Part shown: piece by piece, positions 22,838 through 30,200 of the stretch
Position numbering within the stretch: the stretch's first letter is position 1
Layout of the letters: the number at the start of each line of letters is the position of its first letter
Virus record (IMG/VR): IMGVR_UViG_3300046535_001139
Span: 1 to 34,506 of that record
Reading direction: 5' to 3' (one strand)
DNA: 34,506 nucleotides
Source: a virus
Made by a program: the position numbers and the translations under genes
The notes under the pieces: generated by a model
Told to the model about the DNA's origin: nothing
Database searches by the model: none
The model's input: the letters and a program-made list of their open reading frames with translations, nothing else

Positions 22838-23076
22838 CAGCGCTTCTCCCCGGGCGCCGCCGTGGCCTGCTCGACCTTGGCCGCCTCGGGCTTCGACGCC
22901 TTCTCGGGCTTCGGCGCCGCACGGTGCTTGAACTCGACCTCGCCGAAGTGCTCGGGCGCTCGCTTGTAGGCAGGGTCGTCGCCATCCACGAGCTCGCCGG
23001 CGTGGTATTCGTGGTCGCTGTCCCCGATGGTGATGACGAAGCTCGTCTTCACCATGTAGATGTCGTCCTTCGCCAT
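22837..23076 (-). CDS. Small protein after capsid gene, unknown
   Basis: The 79-residue protein has a compact N-terminal half (MAKDDIYMVKTSFVITIGDS, EYHAGELVDGDDPAYKRAPE) resembling small phage head proteins that follow the capsid gene, and a Lys/Glu/Ala/Pro-rich tail. GAGGAG before ATG 23076 gives strong initiation just beyond the capsid 3' hairpin. Confidence 0.65.
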   Translation of the reverse strand: MAKDDIYMVKTSFVITIGDSDHEYHAGELVDGDDPAYKRAPEHFGEVEFKHRAAPKPEKASKPEAAKVEQATAAPGEKR

Positions 23077-23096
23077 GCGATCTCCTCGGGGTGAGT

Positions 23097-23126
23097 GAGG
23101 GGCGGCGGGCTTGGGCGCCGCCCCTC
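23097..23126 (-). terminator. Strong hairpin after capsid gene
   Basis: A perfect 11-bp stem (23097-23107 with 23116-23126) with loop CCCAAGCC on the transcribed strand begins 7 bases after the capsid stop. There is no T-run. The loop shares CCCAAG with the hairpin after the major tail gene, and CTCAC follows the stem region in both. It is probably a partial terminator or RNA stabiliser. Confidence 0.7.
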
Positions 23127-23132
23127 TGGTGA

Positions 23133-24647
23133 CTACAGGAAGCGAAGGGTCCGGCCGGCATCCACGTTGAGTGGCTTGGCCGTGTTGCGGTACAGGAAGT
23201 AGAGCGCCTGCTGGCCGGTCACGAGGTTGCCCTGGCCGGAGCCGAAGATGAACGGGATGAACTGGACGGAGAGGCCGACGCGATCGACGATCACGTACTG
23301 GTTCGGGTTGAGGAGCGTCCCGGCGGTGATGGTGGTCGTGGTTGCCGTCGGCAGCGACGGCGACTCGTTGACCGGGTAGCCCAAGAGGCTCAGGCCGGTG
23401 TTGCCCTGGGTCGAGATGTCGATCTTGCCGACGGACGGGAAGTAGATCGACCCGCCGAAGAGCTGGCCGCCCGTGGTCTCCAACGCCTGGAACTTGCGGA
23501 TGTTGGTGCGGTTCATGAACCACTGGGCGTTGAACCGATGACGGACCGGGAGGGCCGCCTCGGTCGCGATGGCATCGGCCGCCGCGAGGACGCCGGAACC
23601 GGCGCCCGCGACCGCGGTGTAGGCGCCCGAGGTGCCGGACGCCGGGCCGACGCCGATCGGTGCGGTGGCCGGGCCGATGGCCCCGCCGACGCCCGTGGCG
23701 AAGGCAGTCTCTTCCTCGTTGTCCTTGGCCTCCTGGATGAGGCCGCCGAGCTCGCCGCCGAGGTCCGGCCGGTCCTGGAACTCCTCGAAGGAGGCCGTGA
23801 TCTGGCCCTGGACGCGGGTCACGATGTACTGGGGCTGGGCGAACGTCGGACCCTGCTCGATGGCCGCTGCGGCCTCGGTCGTCCGGGTCGCGACGACCGC
23901 GGTGGCGGTCACGGCGTTCCAGGTGTCGGTGCCGACGATGTCGACGACCCGGCAGGTGGCCCGGTACGGGTTCACCGCGCCGCCATGGACGCCGATGGCG
24001 ATGATCGTCGGGTCGAAGGCGAACGGGACGGTGAAACCGCCGGTGGCATCCACGCCAACGGCGAGGGCCGTACCGCGCTGCTCCTCGGGCGTGAAGCCCC
24101 AGGTCTCGCCGCGGCTGGTGATGAACTTGTGGAAGGCCCGCTCGTAGGCCGGCGCACTGGTGAACTTGATCCGGCGGGCGAGCTCCTTGTCGGGCGAATC
24201 ATGGTGGTCGAGGAGGTCGGCGATCCGGTCCCGGCTCCGCTGCGAGTCGGCAAGCTTCGTCGGGAAGGTGATCTTCTCGATGATCCGCATGGCGTCGTCG
24301 CGGTACTCGGCCATCCGGCCCTCGAACGAGGCGGACCTCGTCTCGGGGCTGTGGAGCTCGGCCTCGGACTTGCGGTTGACCTGGTTGCGGTCGACGGGCG
24401 GCTCGTAGGTCCGCTCGACGCCCCCGGGCTGCCGCTCGGGCACGGCGATGAGCCGCTTCTGGCGCGACTCCCACGCCTCGAGGTCCTTGCCCAGCCGGTC
24501 GCGCTCCTCGGCGTCGGTGTCCCAGCGGACCTGCTCGTCGTCGGGCATGACGCCGGGGTACTTCTCGGCGACGGACCGGAGGCTGTCGTTGAGGTCAGTC
24601 CATCGCTCCCGCTTCTCGTCGATGGTGGTCAGTTCTTGGCTCTCCAC
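23133..24647 (-). CDS. Nested major capsid protein (internal GTG start)
   Basis: A GTG at 24647 in the same frame would give a 504-residue capsid protein, close to the usual length for HK97-type capsids with a scaffold-like delta domain (ELTTIDEKRERWTDLNDSLR and following coiled coil). GAGGAG lies 7 nt upstream. The 13-base sequence and 10-bp hairpin found before the major tail start recur here at the same distance (14 bases) from the start codon. This gives a way to make hundreds of capsid subunits per few protease copies. It is an inference from sequence; no protein data are available. Confidence 0.6.
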   Translation of the reverse strand: MESQELTTIDEKRERWTDLNDSLRSVAEKYPGVMPDDEQVRWDTDAEERDRLGKDLEAWESRQKRLIAVPERQPGGVERTYEPPVDRNQVNRKSEAELHSPETRSASFEGRMAEYRDDAMRIIEKITFPTKLADSQRSRDRIADLLDHHDSPDKELARRIKFTSAPAYERAFHKFITSRGETWGFTPEEQRGTALAVGVDATGGFTVPFAFDPTIIAIGVHGGAVNPYRATCRVVDIVGTDTWNAVTATAVVATRTTEAAAAIEQGPTFAQPQYIVTRVQGQITASFEEFQDRPDLGGELGGLIQEAKDNEEETAFATGVGGAIGPATAPIGVGPASGTSGAYTAVAGAGSGVLAAADAIATEAALPVRHRFNAQWFMNRTNIRKFQALETTGGQLFGGSIYFPSVGKIDISTQGNTGLSLLGYPVNESPSLPTATTTTITAGTLLNPNQYVIVDRVGLSVQFIPFIFGSGQGNLVTGQQALYFLYRNTAKPLNVDAGRTLRFL

Positions 24648-25652
24648 GGGTGCGCTCCTCGGTGAATCAGAAGACCCGCCTTCCGGCGGGCCTTGGGGCT
24701 TGGCCGCTGCCACCGTTCCGGGTGGTTCGGCTGCGTTCATGGACATGTCGTCCTCGTCGTTGTCGGGCGGCTCGAGGTGCTCAATGGCAGCCTCGAGGAG
24801 CTCGGCTTCCTGCGCGAGCAGGGGTTCGCCGTTGGCCAGCTTGTCGATCGCCACGCTGAGGGCGGCCTTGTCGGCGAGCAGGAAGGCGGCGAGGTCGTCG
24901 AGGCTGCGCCTCAACTGGACGATCCGGGCAGTGTCCATGCGGAGCGGCTCGGGAGGAGTGCTCGATGGCGGCTGACTGGACGGGGTCGCGGCTCCGGACT
25001 TCGGAGTGCGGGCGATGGCGGCGGAGCGCAGCAGTTCCTCGAATGCCTCGGGGTCGCGGCTGCGCTGGTAGAAGGTGTCGGTCGTCGAGCGGGCGCCGAC
25101 GGTGGCCTTGGGGTTGGCCGGGAACGTCACCGGGCCGAACTCGTAGACGCGGGCCTCGGTGATCGTCCGCTCGGGGATGCCTTCGGGGTTGTGGTCGGAG
25201 CGGGCCGGGCTGTAGTCCCAGACGTCCTTCTCGACGCTGAAACGGAAGGACGCGCCGTAGACGCCGGCCTTGAGGCCGGGAGCGAGGTCCCGGTTGTAGG
25301 ACGTGTCGAAGAGCGGCACCGTGAACTTCGGGCCGCGACTGTCCGTCCGGAGCTCCTCGATGGGGCCGAGGATCTTGTTGCCGATCTGGGGATCCGCGCC
25401 GTGGTCGAAGAGGACCTTCATCGAGGAACGGCTCTCGGCGATCGTCTTGTCGAACGCGCGCTTGCCGATCGTCTCGAGGAAGTGGCCCTCGATCATGCTC
25501 TCGACGACATAGGGGTCGCCGAAGGTCGAGAAGTGGCCGACCATCGTCGGCATCGCGCCGCTGCCGGTGGTCTCCACGGGCTCGGCGACGGCGCGGGTCA
25601 CGGGAAACGGCAGGCGCGCGGGCGGGATCGCGGCCAGGTCTTCGGGGTTCAT
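23133..25652 (-). CDS. Joined prohead protease - linker - HK97 major capsid protein
   Basis: One open frame from ATG 25652 encodes 839 residues. Residues about 35-190 are a U35-type prohead protease (VGHFSTFGDPYVVESMIEGH, catalytic His84 in LFDHGADP, Ser135 in YGASFRF, acidic residues in ITEARVYEFGPVTFPANP). Residues about 200-335 are a helical, disordered linker that may serve as scaffold. From Val336 an HK97 capsid protein follows (delta-like coil, then GVDATGGFTVPFAFDP, MNRTNIRKFQALET and C-terminal RTLRFL). Fused protease-capsid genes are known in some phages. An internal start at 24647 with its own leader suggests that capsid protein is also made alone. Confidence 0.88.
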   Translation of the reverse strand: MNPEDLAAIPPARLPFPVTRAVAEPVETTGSGAMPTMVGHFSTFGDPYVVESMIEGHFLETIGKRAFDKTIAESRSSMKVLFDHGADPQIGNKILGPIEELRTDSRGPKFTVPLFDTSYNRDLAPGLKAGVYGASFRFSVEKDVWDYSPARSDHNPEGIPERTITEARVYEFGPVTFPANPKATVGARSTTDTFYQRSRDPEAFEELLRSAAIARTPKSGAATPSSQPPSSTPPEPLRMDTARIVQLRRSLDDLAAFLLADKAALSVAIDKLANGEPLLAQEAELLEAAIEHLEPPDNDEDDMSMNAAEPPGTVAAAKPQGPPEGGSSDSPRSAPVESQELTTIDEKRERWTDLNDSLRSVAEKYPGVMPDDEQVRWDTDAEERDRLGKDLEAWESRQKRLIAVPERQPGGVERTYEPPVDRNQVNRKSEAELHSPETRSASFEGRMAEYRDDAMRIIEKITFPTKLADSQRSRDRIADLLDHHDSPDKELARRIKFTSAPAYERAFHKFITSRGETWGFTPEEQRGTALAVGVDATGGFTVPFAFDPTIIAIGVHGGAVNPYRATCRVVDIVGTDTWNAVTATAVVATRTTEAAAAIEQGPTFAQPQYIVTRVQGQITASFEEFQDRPDLGGELGGLIQEAKDNEEETAFATGVGGAIGPATAPIGVGPASGTSGAYTAVAGAGSGVLAAADAIATEAALPVRHRFNAQWFMNRTNIRKFQALETTGGQLFGGSIYFPSVGKIDISTQGNTGLSLLGYPVNESPSLPTATTTTITAGTLLNPNQYVIVDRVGLSVQFIPFIFGSGQGNLVTGQQALYFLYRNTAKPLNVDAGRTLRFL
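24662..24694 (-). promoter_or_regulatory. Leader hairpin element of capsid start (copy 2)
   Basis: On the transcribed strand, 24694-24685 pairs with 24680-24671 as a 10-bp stem (one G-U pair) with a GGAA loop, running into TCTTCTGATTCAC (24674-24662), then GAGGAG and GTG 24647. The layout equals that at 15915-15952 before the major tail gene although the stems differ in sequence. The element lies inside the protease-capsid open frame, where it encodes a Gly/Ser/Asp/Pro linker. Confidence 0.68.
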
Positions 25653-25659
25653 GGTCGCC

Positions 25660-27135
25660 TCACTTGGCGGGGGTCTTGCCGTTGCTCGGCTTGGTCGCGC
25701 CGACGGTGCTGACTGGCTTGGTGGAGACGTCGCCGGCGGGGATGGTCTCGGGGCCGGTCCCACTGCCAACCGGCGACTCGCCGGGGACTTCGCCGGCGGG
25801 CATCTTGGTCGAGCCGGGCGCCTGGAGCTGGACCGAGAAGAGGCCCGTATGAACGAGCAGCGTCTCGTCCTCGGCCGCTGCAGCGGCAATGGATGAGGCA
25901 GCGGTGAAGCCCGAGTCGATGTAGGTCCGGATCGTCGTTGCCTTGATCTGCTGGATCTCCGCGGCGTCCTTGCGGTCCTCGCGGAGGAAGGCGATGCCCG
26001 TGGCGTCGACCCAGAGGCGGGACCCGGTGGGTGGCGGGACGAGCGTCTCCATCGAGCCGCAGAAGTTGCCCCACAGCCACCACAGCGTCTTATCGGCAGT
26101 CAGCCGCCGAGCGGTGGCGAAGTTGCCGGCGTTGAGCGAGCTGCCCTGCATCCCCTCGGAGAGGCCAGCGACGACGGGGTGGATCCCCGAGGCCGCGGCG
26201 ATGCGCGTCTCGCCGGCGCCCTGCGTCACCTTGAGGTCGGCCTCGACGAGGTTGGCACCGACGGTCGAGACGTCGGCCCCCGAGTCGAGGAAGTAGGCGC
26301 GGTAGGCGTTCGCGGTGCCCTGGTGACCCTGCTTGATGAGCCCGACCCAGGTGTCGAAGTTCTCCTTGGTCAGGCTGTCGTTGCGCTTGAAGGCGAGGGC
26401 CGGGGTCGCACCGGACTCGAGGAACCGGAGTTTATGCTCGGTCGCCGCCTTGTCGCCCATGATCTCGCGGATGACCGGCGTCAGCCACGACATGCCCCGC
26501 GACCGGGCGGACGGGTCGGGGACGGGGGCGAAGTGGCAGATCTCGCCGCGCTGGTAGTACTCGGGCTTGCCCGTCGGGTGGTTCTCGCCGCCGGGGAAGT
26601 AGGCGATGCCGAGGAACTCCGCGTCGCTGGCGTTGGGATCGCCCGAGGGCGAGCCGTGGAGGAGCGTCACCCAGTCCGGCCGGAACCAGATGATCCGGCC
26701 GTTCTTGCGCGTGGCGTAGAAGTTGCCCGCGATGTCGGCGTGGTTGAGCGCCCGCGACAGGAGGTCACCGGTCGTGCCGTTGGGCCACGGGTGCTCGAGG
26801 ATGTCGAGGGAGGGCTTGCCGAACAGCGACTCGTTGGCGAGGCTCTGGAACTTGAAGCGGGCCTGGCTGAACAGCGCCATCCGGTCGCGCATGACCGAGA
26901 AGACGACCGAGTCGGACATGTACGCCTGCCGGACGTACGAGCCGAAGTCGTTGGCGATCTGCTCCTGCGGCGAGTTGGGCAGGGTGAGGTTGAGGTTGAT
27001 CGGGTAGGTCAGCCCGCCGTTGAGCGTGGCGTAGGGCAGGAAGTTGTCCTGGCCCGGCAGCCACGGCGGGATGACCGCCACACGCTGCTCGCCGATGGGG
27101 TCGAAGGCTTGGCGGAGGCGGTCGATCAGGCCCAT
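25660..27135 (-). CDS. Portal protein
   Basis: The 491-residue protein fits HK97-type portals: a helical N-terminus (GLIDRLRQAFDPIGEQ), SDSVVFSVMRDRMALFSQAR, the wing/stem region with ALNHADIAGNFYATRKNGRI, ICHFAPVPDPSARSRGMSWL and AASGIHPVVAGLSEG, and a Pro/Gly/Lys-rich tail. It forms the dodecameric ring through which DNA is packed. Place between TerL and the protease is canonical. The ATG lies 10 bases inside the TerL 3' end. Confidence 0.93.
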   Translation of the reverse strand: MGLIDRLRQAFDPIGEQRVAVIPPWLPGQDNFLPYATLNGGLTYPINLNLTLPNSPQEQIANDFGSYVRQAYMSDSVVFSVMRDRMALFSQARFKFQSLANESLFGKPSLDILEHPWPNGTTGDLLSRALNHADIAGNFYATRKNGRIIWFRPDWVTLLHGSPSGDPNASDAEFLGIAYFPGGENHPTGKPEYYQRGEICHFAPVPDPSARSRGMSWLTPVIREIMGDKAATEHKLRFLESGATPALAFKRNDSLTKENFDTWVGLIKQGHQGTANAYRAYFLDSGADVSTVGANLVEADLKVTQGAGETRIAAASGIHPVVAGLSEGMQGSSLNAGNFATARRLTADKTLWWLWGNFCGSMETLVPPPTGSRLWVDATGIAFLREDRKDAAEIQQIKATTIRTYIDSGFTAASSIAAAAAEDETLLVHTGLFSVQLQAPGSTKMPAGEVPGESPVGSGTGPETIPAGDVSTKPVSTVGATKPSNGKTPAK

Positions 27136-28460
27136 GCAAAGTTCGGTTCGTGCTGCACGACGATCTCCTGTCGGGCCGCCCGATCAGCCGCCAGGGCGAG
27201 GGCGATGCAGCCGTCGATCCGCCCGCGGGACTTGCTCTTCTGGAGGGTGAAGCCGTGCTCGTTGAAGCGGGGCACGGCGTTGAGGACGTGGTTGGTCAGC
27301 GTCTCGTCGCCATCGTGGCGGACGGTGCCCGTCCGGATGAGGGCGAGGAGATCGCCACAGATCGTGGTCATCCGCTCGACCGACTGGGGGATCTCGACCA
27401 TGGGGACCCCTTCATCGAGCAGCATCTTGGCCGGGACGTCGAAGAACCTTGGGTCATAGCTGACGGCCGCGACCGCGTGCGCGGCGGCCAGCTGCCGGAT
27501 GTGGTGCATGACGTCGGTGATGTCGACCGAGCGCTCGTCGGTCGGGATCCAGAAGCGCGCCTTCGCGTGGAGCACCCGCGCCTCGTCGTACTGGACCGCG
27601 ACCACGGCCGTCGAGTCGCGCTTCAGCCCGACGTCCACGCCGAGATAGAGCGGGCTCTCGTCGAAGTCGTATGGCTCGGCGAGGTCCGTCCAGAGGCTGT
27701 CGCCCTCGGAGCCGAGCCACGACTCGATCTCGCGCGTCGGCCGGTTGCAGACGAAGCGCGACCAGCGCGAGAGCGTCATGGTCGGGCTCTCGAACTTCTC
27801 CGTCAGCATCGGGACGGTGATGCCCGAGAACGGGTTGGCCGCCTTCACCGCGACCATGTCGTCGACCTCGGCGCCGGGCGCCAAGGCCCACTCGTGGAGG
27901 GCGACCCGCGGCGTTCGGGCGTGGACGAAGGCCCCGAGGCGAACGCTCGTGGCCGACTCGGCGATCTTCGCCCGGGTCAGCTCGAAGTCGGAGCCCGGCT
28001 CGCCCGCCGTCGAGATGCCGATGAGCTGTCCACCGCGCTTGGCGAGCTTGCCCGACCAGGTCCGGTAGAGGCGGAGATCGTTGTGGCGGTGCATCTCGTC
28101 GATGATCGCGAGGGTCGGAATGACCCCGTCGCCCGTCCGGTCATCGGCGGCGAAGACCTGGATGCGCCCGCCGGCGTGATGGTTGATCCGCCGATAGCCC
28201 TCGAGGCAGAGGAACCGCGGCACGTCGGTCTTGCGCTTGCCCTTGGCCGCCGCGATGGCGCTGTGGACGGGGCTGTAGAGCCGCTCGGAGCGGAGGACGA
28301 AGCCCTCGGCCTGGCGATAGACGTTCTCGGCCTGCTCCCGCGAGCTCGCGGCCACCGGAACCGACGCGAAGGGCTTGTGCTCGATGTGGTAGAGGGCCAA
28401 ACCGGCGATCAGAGTGGTCTTGCCGTTGCCTTCGGGCACCACGAGCCAGCATTCGGGCAC
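27126..28460 (-). CDS. terL: Terminase large subunit
   Basis: Read from GTG 28460 the protein has 444 residues: Walker A VPEGNGKTT (8-16), Walker B LAIIDE (117-122), a coupling ISTAGEP motif (149-155) and a C-terminal nuclease with acidic residues D276 (LGVDVGLKRDSTA), D336 (SYDPRFFD) and D416 (RIDGCIALALA). It is the packaging ATPase and genome-cutting nuclease. Coding clearly continues upstream of this GTG (PHFRAWAADLVLDTDEP, FQEAFAEDLFAGVPECW) to about 28589, as in the family, yet no ATG, GTG or TTG is found there before a stop near 28794. Translation may enter by frameshift from the preceding gene. Confidence 0.93.
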   Translation of the reverse strand: MPECWLVVPEGNGKTTLIAGLALYHIEHKPFASVPVAASSREQAENVYRQAEGFVLRSERLYSPVHSAIAAAKGKRKTDVPRFLCLEGYRRINHHAGGRIQVFAADDRTGDGVIPTLAIIDEMHRHNDLRLYRTWSGKLAKRGGQLIGISTAGEPGSDFELTRAKIAESATSVRLGAFVHARTPRVALHEWALAPGAEVDDMVAVKAANPFSGITVPMLTEKFESPTMTLSRWSRFVCNRPTREIESWLGSEGDSLWTDLAEPYDFDESPLYLGVDVGLKRDSTAVVAVQYDEARVLHAKARFWIPTDERSVDITDVMHHIRQLAAAHAVAAVSYDPRFFDVPAKMLLDEGVPMVEIPQSVERMTTICGDLLALIRTGTVRHDGDETLTNHVLNAVPRFNEHGFTLQKSKSRGRIDGCIALALAADRAARQEIVVQHEPNFAWA

Positions 28461-28576
28461 GCCGGCGAAGAGATCCTCGGCAAACGCCTCTTGGAAGTCC
28501 TCCGGATGCCACGGTTCGTCGGTATCGAGGACCAGATCAGCCGCCCAGGCCCGAAAGTGGGGCAGCGTGAAGGGCT

Positions 28577-28807
28577 TCAGCGGCTTTTTGGCACCGGCGT
28601 GAACGGTCGGGAGTTGAACGACGGTCCCGGTCGGGGCTCGACGCGGCTTCGGCTTGCCAGCTCGGCCTTGAGGTGCCGCACTTCCTCCTCGAGGGCGAGG
28701 ATGCGGGCTCTCGACCGAGCTTCCGGAGGGTTTTCGGGCTTCTGGGCGACCTCCGACCGCTTGCGAGCACGGTAGGCAGCCTGGCGTTCGGCGTTACTGA
28801 GGCCCAC
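28577..28807 (-). CDS. Small coiled-coil protein in small-terminase position
   Basis: From GTG 28807 (GGGAG 5 nt upstream) this 76-residue protein has a basic segment (SNAERQAAYRARKRSE), a coiled-coil helix (ARILALEEEVRHLKAELASR) and a Pro/Arg-rich end. Basic-plus-coil layout and position before TerL fit a DNA-recognising small terminase or a related accessory, but the length is short for TerS. A start at GTG 28837 is also possible. Its last codons overlap TerL coding in another frame and contain the A5 run discussed separately. Confidence 0.6.
   Translation of the reverse strand: MGLSNAERQAAYRARKRSEVAQKPENPPEARSRARILALEEEVRHLKAELASRSRVEPRPGPSFNSRPFTPVPKSR
28584..28590 (-). other. Candidate -1 frameshift site between small gene and TerL
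   Basis: Near the end of the 76-residue gene the transcribed strand reads CCA AAA AGC CGC TGA. A -1 slip on the A5 run just before this stop would move ribosomes into the TerL frame (AAA AAG CCG CTG AAG), giving VPKKPLKPFTLPHFRAW. P-site Lys-tRNA could re-pair fully. The alternative is a one-base sequencing error in the homopolymer or a non-canonical start such as CTG. Confidence 0.45.
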
Positions 28808-28816
28808 CGTTACTCC

Positions 28817-28865
28817 CGTTACGTAACGTAACGTCACTGGACGGGCCTGACCCTACGGCCCGTAG
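28817..28865. promoter_or_regulatory. Palindromes upstream of the terminase genes
   Basis: A perfect 12-bp palindrome CGTTACGTAACG (28817-28828) lies just before the small terminase-position gene, and an inverted repeat CTACGG/CCGTAG with a 1-base spacer lies at 28853-28865. The gap between HNH and the terminase genes is the usual place for cos or for a late-gene operator. Neither role can be proved here. Confidence 0.45.
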
Positions 28866-28911
28866 TATTTCTCGCGAACGGCTAGGACGGGGTACACAGC
28901 CCACGCTGTGA

Positions 28912-29262
28912 TTACGTGTGGACCCCGCCCCCCTCGTGTCTGTTCGTTCGCTCTCTGTTGCGCTTCGCTGTGTTGTACGAGCGACAGACGACGCGAGTCA
29001 GCGACCGATCACCGTTGACGACGTGGTCCAGTACGAGGTCCGTACTGCTGTGGGGGGGGTGTTCCAGCCCACCGCTACACCACCAGCCGACGGTGGCCAC
29101 CTGTTCAGCGAGGGCGGCCTGGCTCTGGCGATACCACGCCCTGTCGTAGCCACGGAGGGAGGGGGACGGGCGACGGGTGCGCTCACGTTGACGGGTGCAC
29201 CCTTGACAGCGAGAGCTACGGCCTTGGAACAGGGCGCCGCAGTCGAGGCAGGGACGCGTCAC
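28912..29262 (-). CDS. HNH endonuclease beside terminase
   Basis: The 116-residue protein opens with zinc pairs (CLDCGALFQGRSSRCQGC), a basic helix region (GYDRAWYRQSQAALAEQV) and a core with GWWCSG, DLVLDHVVNGDRSL and VVCRSYNTAKRNRE. This is the type of HNH protein encoded next to terminase genes in many long-tailed phages, where it is known to assist cleavage of DNA at cos during packaging. Its presence favours a cos-type phage. The start is GTG 29262. Confidence 0.85.
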   Translation of the reverse strand: MTRPCLDCGALFQGRSSRCQGCTRQRERTRRPSPSLRGYDRAWYRQSQAALAEQVATVGWWCSGGLEHPPHSSTDLVLDHVVNGDRSLTRVVCRSYNTAKRNRERTNRHEGGGVHT

Positions 29263-29358
29263 GGGATCGACGAACCAGCGGTGGGTCGGTGACGGGCGTT
29301 GACCTCGCCCGCTGGCATCACGGTCGCCAGCACGGGGTTCGTTTGTCGCATCCTATAC

Positions 29359-29952
29359 CTACACCGCGACGGCAACACCTGTCACTCGGACTGAATAGGC
29401 GGGCGGCTCGTCGGAGTAGCGGTCCCAGAGCCGCTCGAGAGCGCCCGTGACATAGAACCAGCGGACGGGCTCGACGATGCCGAGCGTACGGCAAGCGGCG
29501 TTCCAGTTGCCGTCCATGCACGCTGTTCGGAAGAGCATCCGGGCCATGAACGGGAATGGATCCTCATTGCGACCATGTCCGGCGAGGCGGCTCAATGCGG
29601 CGCGCATCGGGAAGCGGTACGCCTGGTCGCTCACCGTCACGCCTGCTTCGGTGAGGCGGGCGAGCTCGGTCTCCCAGAGGGGATCCGACTCGAGATAGGC
29701 GCGGAACGGGTCGCTGTTGGCTGGCGTACCCAACAGCGACCCGCCGACGCTCTGGTATTCCTTCGCGTCGCTCCTCCGCTTGGCGTCGTGCCACAGGCCG
29801 GCGGCATGGATGCGCTCGGGGATCTCGGCCCGGAAACCGCGGAGATACCAGCCGAGGAGGTCGCGCGGCTTGGTCGCCTTCCGCTGGAGGCTGGCGCCGT
29901 GATCGGCGGCATAGGGCCGGGCCAGCAGATCACGGCGGAGGGCAACGCTCAT
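29359..29952 (-). CDS. Hypothetical protein, late region
   Basis: The 197-residue protein (ATG 29952, immediately after the preceding stop) is globular and mixed helical: LLGWYLRGFRAEIPERIHAA, a central loop SVGGSLLGTPANSDPF, and FMARMLFRTACMDGNWNAAC near the C-terminus. I recognise no family. It sits between the small membrane proteins of the lysis block and the HNH/terminase genes. Confidence 0.65.
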   Translation of the reverse strand: MSVALRRDLLARPYAADHGASLQRKATKPRDLLGWYLRGFRAEIPERIHAAGLWHDAKRRSDAKEYQSVGGSLLGTPANSDPFRAYLESDPLWETELARLTEAGVTVSDQAYRFPMRAALSRLAGHGRNEDPFPFMARMLFRTACMDGNWNAACRTLGIVEPVRWFYVTGALERLWDRYSDEPPAYSVRVTGVAVAV

Positions 29953-30123
29953 CTACACGGCGCCAGAGAGGGCCCAGAAGCCGAAGCCGAGGAGCGCGAG
30001 GCCGACGTAGGACGGGCCGTCCTTGACAACACCGAAGGACAGAAGGCTCGCGATCAGCAGCAGGACGAAGGCGATGATGAGGCAGATGCGACCGGCGTTC
30101 ATGTTGGCCTCCACTTCGTTCAT
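29953..30123 (-). CDS. Small two-helix membrane protein
   Basis: The 56-residue protein has two transmembrane segments (ICLIIAFVLLLIASLLSFGV and YVGLALLGFGFWALSGAV) separated by a short polar turn. ATG 30123 overlaps the microprotein stop as ATGA; ATG 30102 is an alternative. In a lysis block this could be a second holin or antiholin. Confidence 0.65.
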   Translation of the reverse strand: MNEVEANMNAGRICLIIAFVLLLIASLLSFGVVKDGPSYVGLALLGFGFWALSGAV

Positions 30124-30200
30124 GACAGCAGCCCGATGACGGCGACAAGCACGAGCAGGATCAGCAGCGCGACCACGAACAGGAGCACCCACTCGGTCAT
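30120..30200 (-). CDS. 26-residue membrane microprotein
   Basis: A 27-codon gene with ATGA overlaps at both ends encodes one hydrophobic helix (VLLFVVALLILLVLVAVIGL) after a short MTEW start. Single-helix microproteins in lysis blocks can be pinholin-like or regulate holins. Exact coupling supports its reality; its function is inferred from place only. Confidence 0.55.
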   Translation of the reverse strand: MTEWVLLFVVALLILLVLVAVIGLLS

